In this document: in pieces, positions 8,620 to 16,731 of the stretch
Numbering within the stretch: the first letter of the stretch is position 1
How the letters are laid out: each line of letters opens with the position of its first letter
Origin: Flavobacterium hiemivividum
Lineage (GTDB): Bacteria > Bacteroidota > Bacteroidia > Flavobacteriales > Flavobacteriaceae
Length of the DNA stretch: 64,000 nucleotides
Direction of reading: 5' to 3'
Assembly (NCBI RefSeq): GCF_004349145.1
Contig: NZ_SMFO01000001.1
Span: forward strand, 248,001 to 312,000
The notes under the pieces: model-generated
Database searches by the model: none
Seen by the model: only the letters and a program-made list of their open reading frames with translations
Told to the model about the DNA's origin: nothing
Made by a program: the position numbers and the translations under genes

Positions 8620-9771
8620 TTAAATGCTGTTTTTACGTTGTGCCTTCCACCATCTCTCTGGTAATTCTTGATTGCATGCGCCTAGATATTCATCATAAGA
8701 ACAAGGTAATAACGTATTTCTTTTTAATTTATTACTTCCATTTGAAATAAATGGTATCTCGATCCACCATCTGTCCGTTTTATCACTTTTATGAAAAACA
8801 AGCGTTTCTTCTTCCAGAGGTACACTATATTTTATATAATTTTCCCGACTTCCAAAAGGATATTCATTCGATCGATAATGAAATCCTTCTATAAAATACC
8901 AAATTATCTGCGCAATCAAAACAGCTTCTTGAGCTGAATTATTATGGTTAAAGATACCAAAAATAGATACTTTATCACTAATTCCAGCGTATCGTGACAA
9001 AGAGCATATTTCTTTTCCGTTAAAACCATTAGGAGCAAACGGACTAAAATTACCCGAATCTGATGATTTCACCGAATTTAAATCAAGACTTACGACGTCT
9101 GCATCTCGAAAGACAGGCTCCGCTAAGGCAATGTTATTAGAAATCTCTCCTAAGCGATAGCCGTCAAAAAACAACTTTTCGATTAAATCAATCTCTTCTT
9201 GTGAATTATAATAAGTCTGATATCCGATATTACAATAGTTAAACAGATTATTTGGCTCGTCTATTATTATTTTAGTCAAGTAAGAAGAGGCGGATACCTC
9301 ATCATTTTCTTTACCAAAATCGAACTTGCTATCAATTGAAACTAAATTTACCATTTGCTCCAGCTCGTCAAATGCACGGTAAAGTGCAAAAGTTAAATCT
9401 TGAGAGCCACCGATAACTAAAGGTATAATTTTTTTCTTAATTAAATTAGAAACTACTTTTCGCAAAGCAAAATAAGTATCCTCTATAGAATCCCCTGGCA
9501 AAATATCTCCTAAGTCGGCGATTGAGGCATCCCAATTCCCAGGAAACATCGTGTATAATTCTTTACGAATTGGATATAAATCTACTGTTTCATTTTCTCT
9601 TCCACTTCCGCGATTATCGAGAACTCCAATTACAGCGATATTAATCTTGTTTAAATCTGGAAACTGGTCTTTAGTATGAAATACAATTTTACTTCCCAAT
9701 TGCTGAGAAGTCAGTCCTTGAACTAATTCAAGAATTTCAGTATCGATAGGCTTTAAAAAATCGAATTCCAT
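8620..9771 (-). CDS. Arginase/formimidoylglutamase-fold protein, probably without the metal site
   Basis: A 383-residue ureohydrolase-fold protein of the type usually annotated as formimidoylglutamase in Flavobacteria. The metal-binding motifs are degraded: the family GGxHD is GGSQD here (residues 121-125, His to Gln124), DxHxD is DSKFD (147-151, His to Lys149), and the SxDxDxxDP motif reads SLDLNSVKSSDSG (Asp to Asn232). With these changes two Mn ions can hardly be held, so arginase or HutG catalysis is doubtful and a structural or binding role is more likely. It lies 1 nt after topA and 130 bp before gldK. No hut gene is nearby. Confidence 0.8.
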   Translation of the reverse strand: MEFDFLKPIDTEILELVQGLTSQQLGSKIVFHTKDQFPDLNKINIAVIGVLDNRGSGRENETVDLYPIRKELYTMFPGNWDASIADLGDILPGDSIEDTYFALRKVVSNLIKKKIIPLVIGGSQDLTFALYRAFDELEQMVNLVSIDSKFDFGKENDEVSASSYLTKIIIDEPNNLFNYCNIGYQTYYNSQEEIDLIEKLFFDGYRLGEISNNIALAEPVFRDADVVSLDLNSVKSSDSGNFSPFAPNGFNGKEICSLSRYAGISDKVSIFGIFNHNNSAQEAVLIAQIIWYFIEGFHYRSNEYPFGSRENYIKYSVPLEEETLVFHKSDKTDRWWIEIPFISNGSNKLKRNTLLPCSYDEYLGACNQELPERWWKAQRKNSI

Positions 9772-9772
9772 T

Positions 9773-12304
9773 TTATTTCTTTTTTGCTACAGGTTTTTTC
9801 GCCGCTGGTTTTTTAACTGCTGCTTTCTTAGCTGGCGCTTTTTTGGCAGCCACTTTTTTAGCAGGTGTCTTTTTGACTATCATTTCTTGCACTTCTGCCA
9901 ATGTCAGTTTTGTCGCATCAACTTCTTTAGGAAGTTCAATTTTGATCTTTCCTTTTGTAATAACAGAGCGTCCCCAGCGTGCTTTTTCGACAAGAATTCC
10001 TTCCTCTTCCCAGTTATGTAAAACCTTATCTATGTTTTTCTGTAACTTATCTTCTATCAATGCTTCAATATCTAATTGTGATAAATTATCATAATCGTAT
10101 TTCTTACTCACATTAATAAACAAACCATTCCATTTGATAAAAGGACCAAAACGACCAACACCTTTTTGAACACCTTCACCCTTATATTGAGCAATCGGCG
10201 CATCAGCAATTGCTTTCTCGTCAATTAATTCCTTAGCTCTATCAAAATCTACATCTAATGGATTCTCCCCTTTCGGCAACGAAACAAAAGCAGCGCCATG
10301 ACGAATGTAAGGACCATAACGACCATTACTCACCTCAACTTCTTCGTCTTTATATTGTCCTAGATTTTTAGGAAGTAAAAACAAGTTTAAAGCTTCTTCT
10401 AAAGTGATGTTTCCAATATTTTGCTCCGTTAATAAACTGGCGAATTTTTTCTCTTCATCATCTGCTTCTCCAATTTGCGCCATAGGACCAAATTTCCCTA
10501 AACGAACAGAGACTTGTTTTCCGCTCACTGGATCTTTTCCTAGAATTCGCTCTCCGCTTTCTCTTTCAGCATTAGCTTCTACATCTTTCACTGTTGGATG
10601 AAATTGATCGTAGAATTCCTGCATCATTTTTGTCCAAACGATATTTCCTTCGGCAATTTCATCGAAATCCTGTTCTACTTTGGCAGTAAAATTATAATCT
10701 AAGATATTCCCAAAATTCTTAACCAAGAAATCAGTAACGATGGTCCCTATATCTGTTGGAACTAATTTTCCTTTATCAGAACCTGTATTTTCTTTAAGTA
10801 ATTTCTCCCCTACTTTATTAGACTGCAATGTAAGCTGCGTGTAATTGCGCTCTTGACCGTCAAGATTTCCTTTCTCAACATAATTTCTGTTGATAATTGT
10901 CGAAATAGTAGGAGCATAAGTAGATGGACGACCAATTCCTAATTCTTCCAGTTTCTTTACCAAAGAAGCCTCAGTATAACGAGCCGGAGCTCTTGAATAA
11001 CGCTCTGTTGCGGTAATGTAATTGTTCTGCAATTTTTCATTAACTTTCATCGCAGGCAACATTCCTTCTTGCTCTTCCTCGTCGTCGTCATGACCTTCTA
11101 AGTACACTTTCAAGAAACCTTCAAAAAGTAAAACCTCACCAGAAGCTGTAAAAACCTCTTTATGATTATTAGCTTCAATTTTTACGTTTGTTCTTTCCAG
11201 CTTTGCATCACTCATTTGTGAAGCCAAAGTTCTTTTCCAGATCAAATCATATAAACGCGCTTGATCTCTATCGATATTTACGGTATGACGCGACATATCT
11301 GTAGGACGAATCGCCTCATGCGCCTCCTGTGCCCCTTTACTTTTGTTAGTGAAAGTTCGAGGAAAAGAAAATTCCTTTCCATAAGATTTAATGATTTCAG
11401 CTTGAGCAGCATCCATAGCGTCCTTAGAAAGATTCACACTATCCGTTCTCATATAAGTGATAAGTCCGGCCTCATATAAACGTTGCGCTAATTGCATTGT
11501 AATCCCCACAGGTAAATACAATTTCCTTGCTGCTTCTTGTTGTAAAGTCGAAGTAGTAAAAGGTCCTGTAGGTGACTTTTTTGTTGGTTTTGTTTCTAAA
11601 TCAGAAACTTTATAAGTAGAACCTATATTTTTATTTAAAAAATCTTCGGCTTCTTTTTTAGTATTGAAATTCTTAGGAAGTTTGGCTTTAAATGATTTTC
11701 CAGACTCATTGGTAAACTCAGCGACAATCGAATAACTGGCTACTGCATTAAAGTTTTGAATATCTCTCTCGCGCTCCACAATTAAACGCACCGAAACAGA
11801 TTGCACACGACCGGCTGAAAGTCCGCCCTTAATTTTTCTCCATAAAACAGGAGACAATTCATAACCCACTAAACGGTCTAAAACGCGACGCGCCTGTTGT
11901 GCGTTTACTAAATTATAATCAATTTCTCGTGGATTGTCAATTGCTTTTAGAATTGCAGTTTTGGTAATTTCGTGAAATACAATTCGTTTTGTTTTTGCTT
12001 TATCTAATTTTAATTCTTCGGCAAGATGCCAAGAAATAGCCTCACCCTCGCGATCCTCATCACTTGCTAACCAAACCATTTCGGCTTTCTTAGCTAATCC
12101 TTTCAACTTGGTTACTAAGGCTTTCTTATCAGATGAAACTTCATATTTAGGTTTAAAACCATTCTCTACATCAACCCCAATTTCTTTGGAAGGCAAGTCG
12201 GCAATATGCCCATAACTTGACTCCACCTGAAAATCACTACCTAAAAATTTCTCGATTGTTTTCGCCTTTGCAGGGGACTCCACTATTACTAAATTCTTTG
12301 CCAT
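9773..12304 (-). CDS. topA: DNA topoisomerase I (type IA)
   Basis: An 843-residue enzyme that relaxes negative supercoils through a 5'-phosphotyrosine intermediate. It starts with the Toprim domain (MAKNLVIVESPAKAKTIEKF and DEDREGEAISWHL). The active-site tyrosine lies in YMRTDSVNLS. C-terminal TopA repeat domains (GRYGPYIRHG, GRFGPFIKW) replace the E. coli zinc fingers, and the protein ends in a Lys/Ala/Pro-rich tail that resembles histone H1 tails and probably binds DNA. I chose ATG 12304 over the upstream 12325, because MAKNLVI is the family start and a -7 box lies at 12323-12330. Confidence 0.95.
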   Translation of the reverse strand: MAKNLVIVESPAKAKTIEKFLGSDFQVESSYGHIADLPSKEIGVDVENGFKPKYEVSSDKKALVTKLKGLAKKAEMVWLASDEDREGEAISWHLAEELKLDKAKTKRIVFHEITKTAILKAIDNPREIDYNLVNAQQARRVLDRLVGYELSPVLWRKIKGGLSAGRVQSVSVRLIVERERDIQNFNAVASYSIVAEFTNESGKSFKAKLPKNFNTKKEAEDFLNKNIGSTYKVSDLETKPTKKSPTGPFTTSTLQQEAARKLYLPVGITMQLAQRLYEAGLITYMRTDSVNLSKDAMDAAQAEIIKSYGKEFSFPRTFTNKSKGAQEAHEAIRPTDMSRHTVNIDRDQARLYDLIWKRTLASQMSDAKLERTNVKIEANNHKEVFTASGEVLLFEGFLKVYLEGHDDDEEEQEGMLPAMKVNEKLQNNYITATERYSRAPARYTEASLVKKLEELGIGRPSTYAPTISTIINRNYVEKGNLDGQERNYTQLTLQSNKVGEKLLKENTGSDKGKLVPTDIGTIVTDFLVKNFGNILDYNFTAKVEQDFDEIAEGNIVWTKMMQEFYDQFHPTVKDVEANAERESGERILGKDPVSGKQVSVRLGKFGPMAQIGEADDEEKKFASLLTEQNIGNITLEEALNLFLLPKNLGQYKDEEVEVSNGRYGPYIRHGAAFVSLPKGENPLDVDFDRAKELIDEKAIADAPIAQYKGEGVQKGVGRFGPFIKWNGLFINVSKKYDYDNLSQLDIEALIEDKLQKNIDKVLHNWEEEGILVEKARWGRSVITKGKIKIELPKEVDATKLTLAEVQEMIVKKTPAKKVAAKKAPAKKAAVKKPAAKKPVAKKK

Positions 12305-12322
12305 TGCTCTATTTTTCTGCAA

Positions 12323-12330
12323 CAAAAGTA
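12323..12330 (-). promoter_or_regulatory. Candidate -7 box for topA
   Basis: TACTTTTG on the minus strand fits TAnnTTTG and ends 18 bases before the topA ATG. No TTG is seen at the expected -33 distance. Such 8-mers occur by chance in AT-rich DNA, so position is the main support. Confidence 0.45.
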
Positions 12331-12486
12331 TCTATTTTTTTTAAATATAGAGATTATGCAGCCATTTTTAAAATAATTAAATGTACAAACACCTACATAT
12401 AATGAAGGAGTACAAGTGCTTTTTTGTCTCAATTTATTTCATTACGTTTACTTCGTTAACCAAAATAGCGTGGTTAAAACTTAGAA

Positions 12487-14070
12487 ATGAAACGATCAGA
12501 ACAATTGGAAAAACTCCAACAAACCGAAAGTTGGGATGTCCTTATAATAGGTGGTGGTTCCAGCGGTTTAGGTACTGCAGTCGATGCAGCAAGCAGGGGC
12601 TACAAGACGGTTTTGTTAGAAGCGATGGATTTTGCAAAAGGCACCTCAAGCCGAAGTACCAAATTAGTTCATGGCGGAGTCCGCTATTTAGAACAAGGAA
12701 ATATCTCTTTGGTAAGGAAAGCCTTAAAAGAAAGAGAAATAATGGCTCGAAATGCTGGGCATTTAGTTTCGAACCAGTCTTTTGTTATACCAATTTACAA
12801 TTACTGGAGTGGCTTTATGTACAGCTTTGGCCTAAAGCTATATGATTTGATGGCAGGCAGTCTAAGTTTTGGAAAATCGAAATGCATTTCGAAGAAAAAA
12901 ACAATTGAGTTTCTCCCTACAGTACTACAAAAAGGATTAAAAGGAGGTGTTATTTATCATGACGGACAGTTTGACGACGCCCGAATGGCAATAAATTTAG
13001 CACAAACCGCAGTGAAAAATGGCGCCTGCGTTTTAAATTACATGAAAGTCGTTGACCTAATTAAAGATGACAACCACAAAATAATCGGTATTGAGATTGA
13101 AGATCAAGAATCTGGCGAGAAACATAAGATTTATGGCAAGGCGGTAATCAACGCAACTGGGGTTTTTACCAATTCAATTATGAAAATGGATGCGGCCAAC
13201 TATAAAAAATTCATTGTTCCAAGTCAAGGAATTCATTTAGTTTTTGACAAATCATTTTTACAAAGTGATCACGCTTTGATGATTCCGAAAACGACTGATG
13301 GAAGAGTACTTTTTGTACTGCCTTGGCACGGAAAAATAATTATTGGAACAACCGATACCGAAGTAAAAAAATCAAGTTTTGAACCAATTGCTTTAGAAAC
13401 AGAAATAGCATTTATCATAGAGAACGCTCAAAAATACTTAACTAGAAAACCTGATCGTTCTCAGGTATTGTCAATTTTTGCTGGACTAAGACCGCTTGCA
13501 GCACCTGAGAAAGAAGGTGAAAGTACTAAAGAAATTTCCAGAAGTCATAAGGTCATCGTCTCCAAAACTGGACTAATAACAATAACTGGAGGAAAATGGA
13601 CTACCTACAGAGAAATGGCGCAGGACACTGTTGACAAAACAATAATCGTACATCAATTACCGAAAAAAGAGTGTAAAACGAAAGATATTGCGATTCACGG
13701 AAACAAAATAACCTCAGAAATAGATCGGCAAGATCATTTATACATTTATGGGACGAACCTAGCTGAAATAATAGCGTTGCAAGACAAACAACCCGAATTA
13801 AGAGAAAAATTACATCCAAACTTTGACTATACCATGGCAGAGGTAGCCTGGGCTATTCGTAATGAGATGGCCAGAACAATAGACGATGTTTTAGCAAGGC
13901 GAGTTCGATTATTATTTTTAGATGCTCGAGCTGCTATTGAATCTGCTGAAAAAGTATGTGATTTATTAGCCTTAGAATTAGATTATGATGAAACTTGGGA
14001 GCAAAACCAAATGGCAGACTTTAAAAAAATAGCCAATGGATTTCTTTTAGCTGAATATCAAATACCATAA
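12487..14070 (+). CDS. glpD: Glycerol-3-phosphate dehydrogenase (FAD, aerobic type)
   Basis: A 527-residue flavoenzyme that oxidises sn-glycerol 3-phosphate to dihydroxyacetone phosphate and passes electrons to quinone at the inner membrane. It shows the FAD motif DVLIIGGGSSGLGTAVDAA (from residue 18), the GlpD-specific KGTSSRSTKLVHGGVRYLE, an FAGLRPL segment and ITGGKWTTYREMA. The C-terminal domain has RNEMARTIDDVLARRVR, which is diagnostic of GlpD. It stands alone between divergent topA and a convergent small gene; no glpF or glpK is adjacent. Confidence 0.95.
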   Translation: MKRSEQLEKLQQTESWDVLIIGGGSSGLGTAVDAASRGYKTVLLEAMDFAKGTSSRSTKLVHGGVRYLEQGNISLVRKALKEREIMARNAGHLVSNQSFVIPIYNYWSGFMYSFGLKLYDLMAGSLSFGKSKCISKKKTIEFLPTVLQKGLKGGVIYHDGQFDDARMAINLAQTAVKNGACVLNYMKVVDLIKDDNHKIIGIEIEDQESGEKHKIYGKAVINATGVFTNSIMKMDAANYKKFIVPSQGIHLVFDKSFLQSDHALMIPKTTDGRVLFVLPWHGKIIIGTTDTEVKKSSFEPIALETEIAFIIENAQKYLTRKPDRSQVLSIFAGLRPLAAPEKEGESTKEISRSHKVIVSKTGLITITGGKWTTYREMAQDTVDKTIIVHQLPKKECKTKDIAIHGNKITSEIDRQDHLYIYGTNLAEIIALQDKQPELREKLHPNFDYTMAEVAWAIRNEMARTIDDVLARRVRLLFLDARAAIESAEKVCDLLALELDYDETWEQNQMADFKKIANGFLLAEYQIP

Positions 14071-14130
14071 CAATTAATAAAAGAAGCTACTGAAATTTCC
14101 GTTTAATATTACTACTCGCCATCAAGATAA

Positions 14131-14181
14131 AAAAACAAACAGGTATGAAAACGTCTATTAAGGAGACTCGTTCATACCTGT
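14131..14181 (-). terminator. Terminator between glpD and the small membrane gene
   Basis: ACAGGTATGAA (14139-14149) pairs with TTCATACCTGT (14171-14181), with a small inner GTCT/AGAC stem. On the minus strand a T-run follows, so it mainly ends the small gene at 14205-14435, but the stem could act on glpD transcripts too. Confidence 0.75.
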
Positions 14182-14204
14182 ATTTATCTAAAAAGCTATA
14201 TCTT

Positions 14205-14435
14205 TTATTTCCCGCCTTTACCCCTTAGTAATGCAACGATTATTATTATAAATACAGCGGCTCCCACCACCATAACCCATGGTTCAGCATACCAATCACT
14301 TCCTGCCTCACCAACAGTTAAGTTTACATCCACTTTTTTTTCGTCCTGTGCCCATAGCGCATTTTGAAAAAAGAAAAGTGCGCCGATCGCTAAATAATTT
14401 TTTGAATCCCCGATGATTTTTAAAAACTGTTTCAT
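14205..14435 (-). CDS. Small membrane protein, function unknown
   Basis: 76 residues. The N-terminal half has a likely signal peptide or first membrane segment (YLAIGALFFFQNALWAQD, cleavable after WAQ). A short acidic stretch with AGSDWYAEPW follows, then a strongly hydrophobic helix (VMVVGAAVFIIIIVALL) and a basic tail RGKGGK. The layout of mature domain, transmembrane helix and basic C-terminus resembles a sorting-tail, but no PEP-like motif is obvious. A -7 box (14479-14486) and a terminator frame it as its own unit. I do not recognise a named family. Confidence 0.7.
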   Translation of the reverse strand: MKQFLKIIGDSKNYLAIGALFFFQNALWAQDEKKVDVNLTVGEAGSDWYAEPWVMVVGAAVFIIIIVALLRGKGGK

Positions 14436-14478
14436 GTCAAAATTTGTTTAAATTAAATAATACACTTTAGTTATAATT

Positions 14479-14486
14479 CAAATTTA
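14479..14486 (-). promoter_or_regulatory. Candidate -7 box for the small membrane gene
   Basis: TAAATTTG on the minus strand, 43 bases before the ATG at 14435. It matches TAnnTTTG; the -33 element is not clear. Confidence 0.4.
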
Positions 14487-14703
14487 AGATTTATATTTTA
14501 ACAAAACATTACATAATTTTAACATTTATTTACACAATTTAATTTTAAGATCTATCAGACTTTTATGAATATTTTCGGAAGAGAAAATACTAGAGCGAAA
14601 GTAGGTCATCGAAGATTCAGTCCAGCCCAATAACTTCACACTTATATTCGAACCCACATTATAAATAAAAACCAAAAACATTGTTAAATCTTCATCTGAC
14701 ATC

Positions 14704-14735
14704 TTGTCATATCTATTGCAATTACCTTATCTTTG
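14704..14735 (+). promoter_or_regulatory. Candidate promoter of miaB
   Basis: TTG (14704-14706) and TATCTTTG (14728-14735), with 21 nt between them, slightly longer than the usual 19. The miaB ATG lies 17 bases further on. Confidence 0.5.
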
Positions 14736-14752
14736 TGCCCTGAAAAAATAAG

Positions 14753-16198
14753 ATGGAAAAGATAATTGAAGAAAGCAAACAAGGTGAAAGCCTTGTGTTA
14801 GAAAACAAATCTGAGAATACTAAAAAACTCTTTATAGAAAGCTATGGCTGTGCGATGAATTTTTCGGACAGTGAAATAGTAGCTTCCATATTGTCTGGAA
14901 ACGGATACAATACCACTCAAGTTCTAGAAGAAGCTGATTTGGTTTTGGTAAATACCTGTTCCATTCGTGATAAAGCAGAACAAACAATAAGAAAGCGTTT
15001 AGAAAAATATAATGCTGTGAAGCGCATTAACCCGAAAATGAAAGTCGGGGTTTTGGGCTGCATGGCAGAACGATTGAAAAGTCAATTTCTGGAAGAAGAA
15101 AAAATTGTGGATCTAGTTGTAGGTCCTGATGCCTATAAAGATTTACCTAATTTATTAGCAGAAGTAGAAGAAGGACGCGACGCCATCAATGTGATTTTAT
15201 CGAAAGACGAAACTTACGGTGATATTTCGCCAGTTCGACTAATGAGTAACGGAATAACCGCTTTGGTTTCTATTACGCGTGGTTGTGACAATATGTGCAC
15301 GTTTTGTGTAGTACCTTTTACACGCGGACGCGAACGCAGCCGTGAACCACAAAGTATAATGTCCGAAATTCAGGATTTATGGAATAAAGGGTTCAAAGAA
15401 ATCACACTTCTTGGACAAAATGTCGACAGTTACCTTTGGTACGGCGGCGGATTGAAAAAAGATTTCGCAACCGCTTCTGAAATGCAAAAAGCAACTGCTG
15501 TAGATTTTGACCAATTATTAGAAATGGTGGCTGTTAGTTTTCCAAAGATGAGAATCCGATTTTCGACTTCTAATCCACAAGATATGCACGAAAGTGTATT
15601 GCACGTAATTGCAAAACATCCAAATATATGTAAACACATTCATTTACCAGTTCAATCAGGAAGCAACAGAATCTTGAAGGAAATGAATCGCTTGCATAGT
15701 CGTGAAGAATACATGACATTGATTGATAAAATTAGAACTATTATTCCAAACGGATCTATTTCCCAAGATATGATTACTGGTTTCCCAACGGAAACAGAAG
15801 AAGATCACCAAGATACTTTGAGTTTGATGGAGTATGTAAAATACAACTTTGGCTATATGTATTCCTACTCTGAAAGACCAGGAACTTTGGCTGGAAGAAA
15901 AATGGAAGATGATGTTCCCGAAGAGACGAAGGTACGAAGATTACAAGAAATTGTAGACTTGCAGCAAAAGCACGCTTGGTTGCGCTCTGAAGAATTTATC
16001 GGACAAACGGTAGAAGTTTTAGTAGAGAAAGTTTCGAAAAAATCTACAGAAGAATTTTCTGGAAGGAACTCACAAAGCATTACTGTAGTTTTCCCAAAGG
16101 AGAATTATAAAATTGGTGATTTTGTAAATGTAAAAATCATAAGCTGTACTAGTGGAACTTTAAAAGGAGAAGCTGTAGGTTTTAGTGAAATGAATTAA
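14753..16198 (+). CDS. miaB: tRNA-2-methylthio-N6-dimethylallyladenosine synthase
   Basis: A 481-residue radical-SAM methylthiotransferase that adds the methylthio group to i6A37 of tRNAs reading UNN codons. The N-terminal UPF0004 domain has its three cluster cysteines in YGCAMNFSDSE, NTCSIRDKAE and LGCMAERL. The radical-SAM motif is RGCDNMCTFCVVPFTRG, and a TRAM RNA-binding domain ends the protein. An N-terminal extension of about 25 charged residues precedes the core. It heads a plus-strand run through the sigma-54 activator, lptE and secG; a repeat-framed element now separates it from the next gene. Confidence 0.96.
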   Translation: MEKIIEESKQGESLVLENKSENTKKLFIESYGCAMNFSDSEIVASILSGNGYNTTQVLEEADLVLVNTCSIRDKAEQTIRKRLEKYNAVKRINPKMKVGVLGCMAERLKSQFLEEEKIVDLVVGPDAYKDLPNLLAEVEEGRDAINVILSKDETYGDISPVRLMSNGITALVSITRGCDNMCTFCVVPFTRGRERSREPQSIMSEIQDLWNKGFKEITLLGQNVDSYLWYGGGLKKDFATASEMQKATAVDFDQLLEMVAVSFPKMRIRFSTSNPQDMHESVLHVIAKHPNICKHIHLPVQSGSNRILKEMNRLHSREEYMTLIDKIRTIIPNGSISQDMITGFPTETEEDHQDTLSLMEYVKYNFGYMYSYSERPGTLAGRKMEDDVPEETKVRRLQEIVDLQQKHAWLRSEEFIGQTVEVLVEKVSKKSTEEFSGRNSQSITVVFPKENYKIGDFVNVKIISCTSGTLKGEAVGFSEMN

Positions 16199-16210
16199 TT
16201 TTAAAAAAAG

Positions 16211-16715
16211 TTGCCACGAATTTCACGAATTAACACGAATTATTATAATTTCAATTAAAATATTTTCTAAGAATTAAATATGGAATTGTACTAATACAAT
16301 GAGTATTATAAAATCATAGGCCTTTGTATGGAAGTGCATCGCATTTTAGGTTGTGGTCTTTTAGAAGCTGTTTACAAGGAAGCTTTAGAAATTGAATTTA
16401 GAAGTAATAATATTCCATTTGAAAGAGAAAAAGAATTTATCATAGAATACAAAGAACATCAATTATCAAAACGATTTTATGCAGACTTTGTCGTTTATGG
16501 AGAAATAATTCTAGAGATAAAAGCAACTAAAATGATCATTGATGAAAACATTGCTCAAACCTTAAATTATATGTCAATTACAAAAAGTGGAATTGGTATT
16601 ATTGCCAATTTTAGTTTAAAATCATTACAACAAAAAAGATTAGTACTCTAATTTAAAATTCGTGACAATTATTCTACCACAAGAAATTCGTGACAATTCG
16701 TGAAATTAGTGGCAA
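16211..16715. mobile_element. GxxExxY element with 31-bp terminal inverted repeats
   Basis: Bases 16211-16241 and 16685-16715 are inverted repeats matching at 28 of 31 positions (left arm TTGCCACGAATTTCACGAAT and on). A further internal copy of AATTCGTGACAATT lies at 16657-16670. The only gene between them is a GxxExxY reading frame. The element fills almost the whole miaB-sigma-54-activator gap. There is no transposase, so mobility would have to come from elsewhere. I recall similar CACGAATT-type ends beside GxxExxY genes in other Bacteroidota; this needs a database search. Confidence 0.75.
16328..16651 (+). CDS. GxxExxY protein, N-terminally truncated by a nonsense codon
   Basis: 107 residues with the family motif GLLEAVY (G-x-x-E-x-x-Y) near the start and a PD-(D/E)XK-like core (YADFVVYGEIILEIKATK), suggesting a nuclease-like fold; no activity is established for the family. 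Upstream in the same frame, ATG 16280 opens MELY, then TAA 16292, then YNEYYKIIGLC leading into MEVHRILGCG. Complete relatives normally have this KIIGxCMEVH lead-in, so the ancestral start was probably 16280. The present gene has lost about 16 residues or is decaying. Confidence 0.7.
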   Translation: MEVHRILGCGLLEAVYKEALEIEFRSNNIPFEREKEFIIEYKEHQLSKRFYADFVVYGEIILEIKATKMIIDENIAQTLNYMSITKSGIGIIANFSLKSLQQKRLVL

Positions 16716-16731
16716 AAAAGACAATAAAACA

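Larger units (their letters stand above)
14436..14752. other. 317-bp divergent intergenic region
   Basis: Very AT-rich. It holds a minus-strand -7 box for the small membrane gene (14479-14486), a small hairpin TATTTTC/GAAAATA (14570-14576 with 14583-14589) of unknown meaning, and the miaB promoter near its right end. No open frame in it looks coding. Confidence 0.6.

Noticed and set aside
12381..12845. 154-residue open frame on the plus strand over the glpD start
   Set aside because: It overlaps glpD in another frame; glpD motifs are unambiguous and this product has none.
14570..14589. 7-bp hairpin before miaB as a terminator or small RNA
   Set aside because: Weak AT stem without a T-run; not enough to support a feature.
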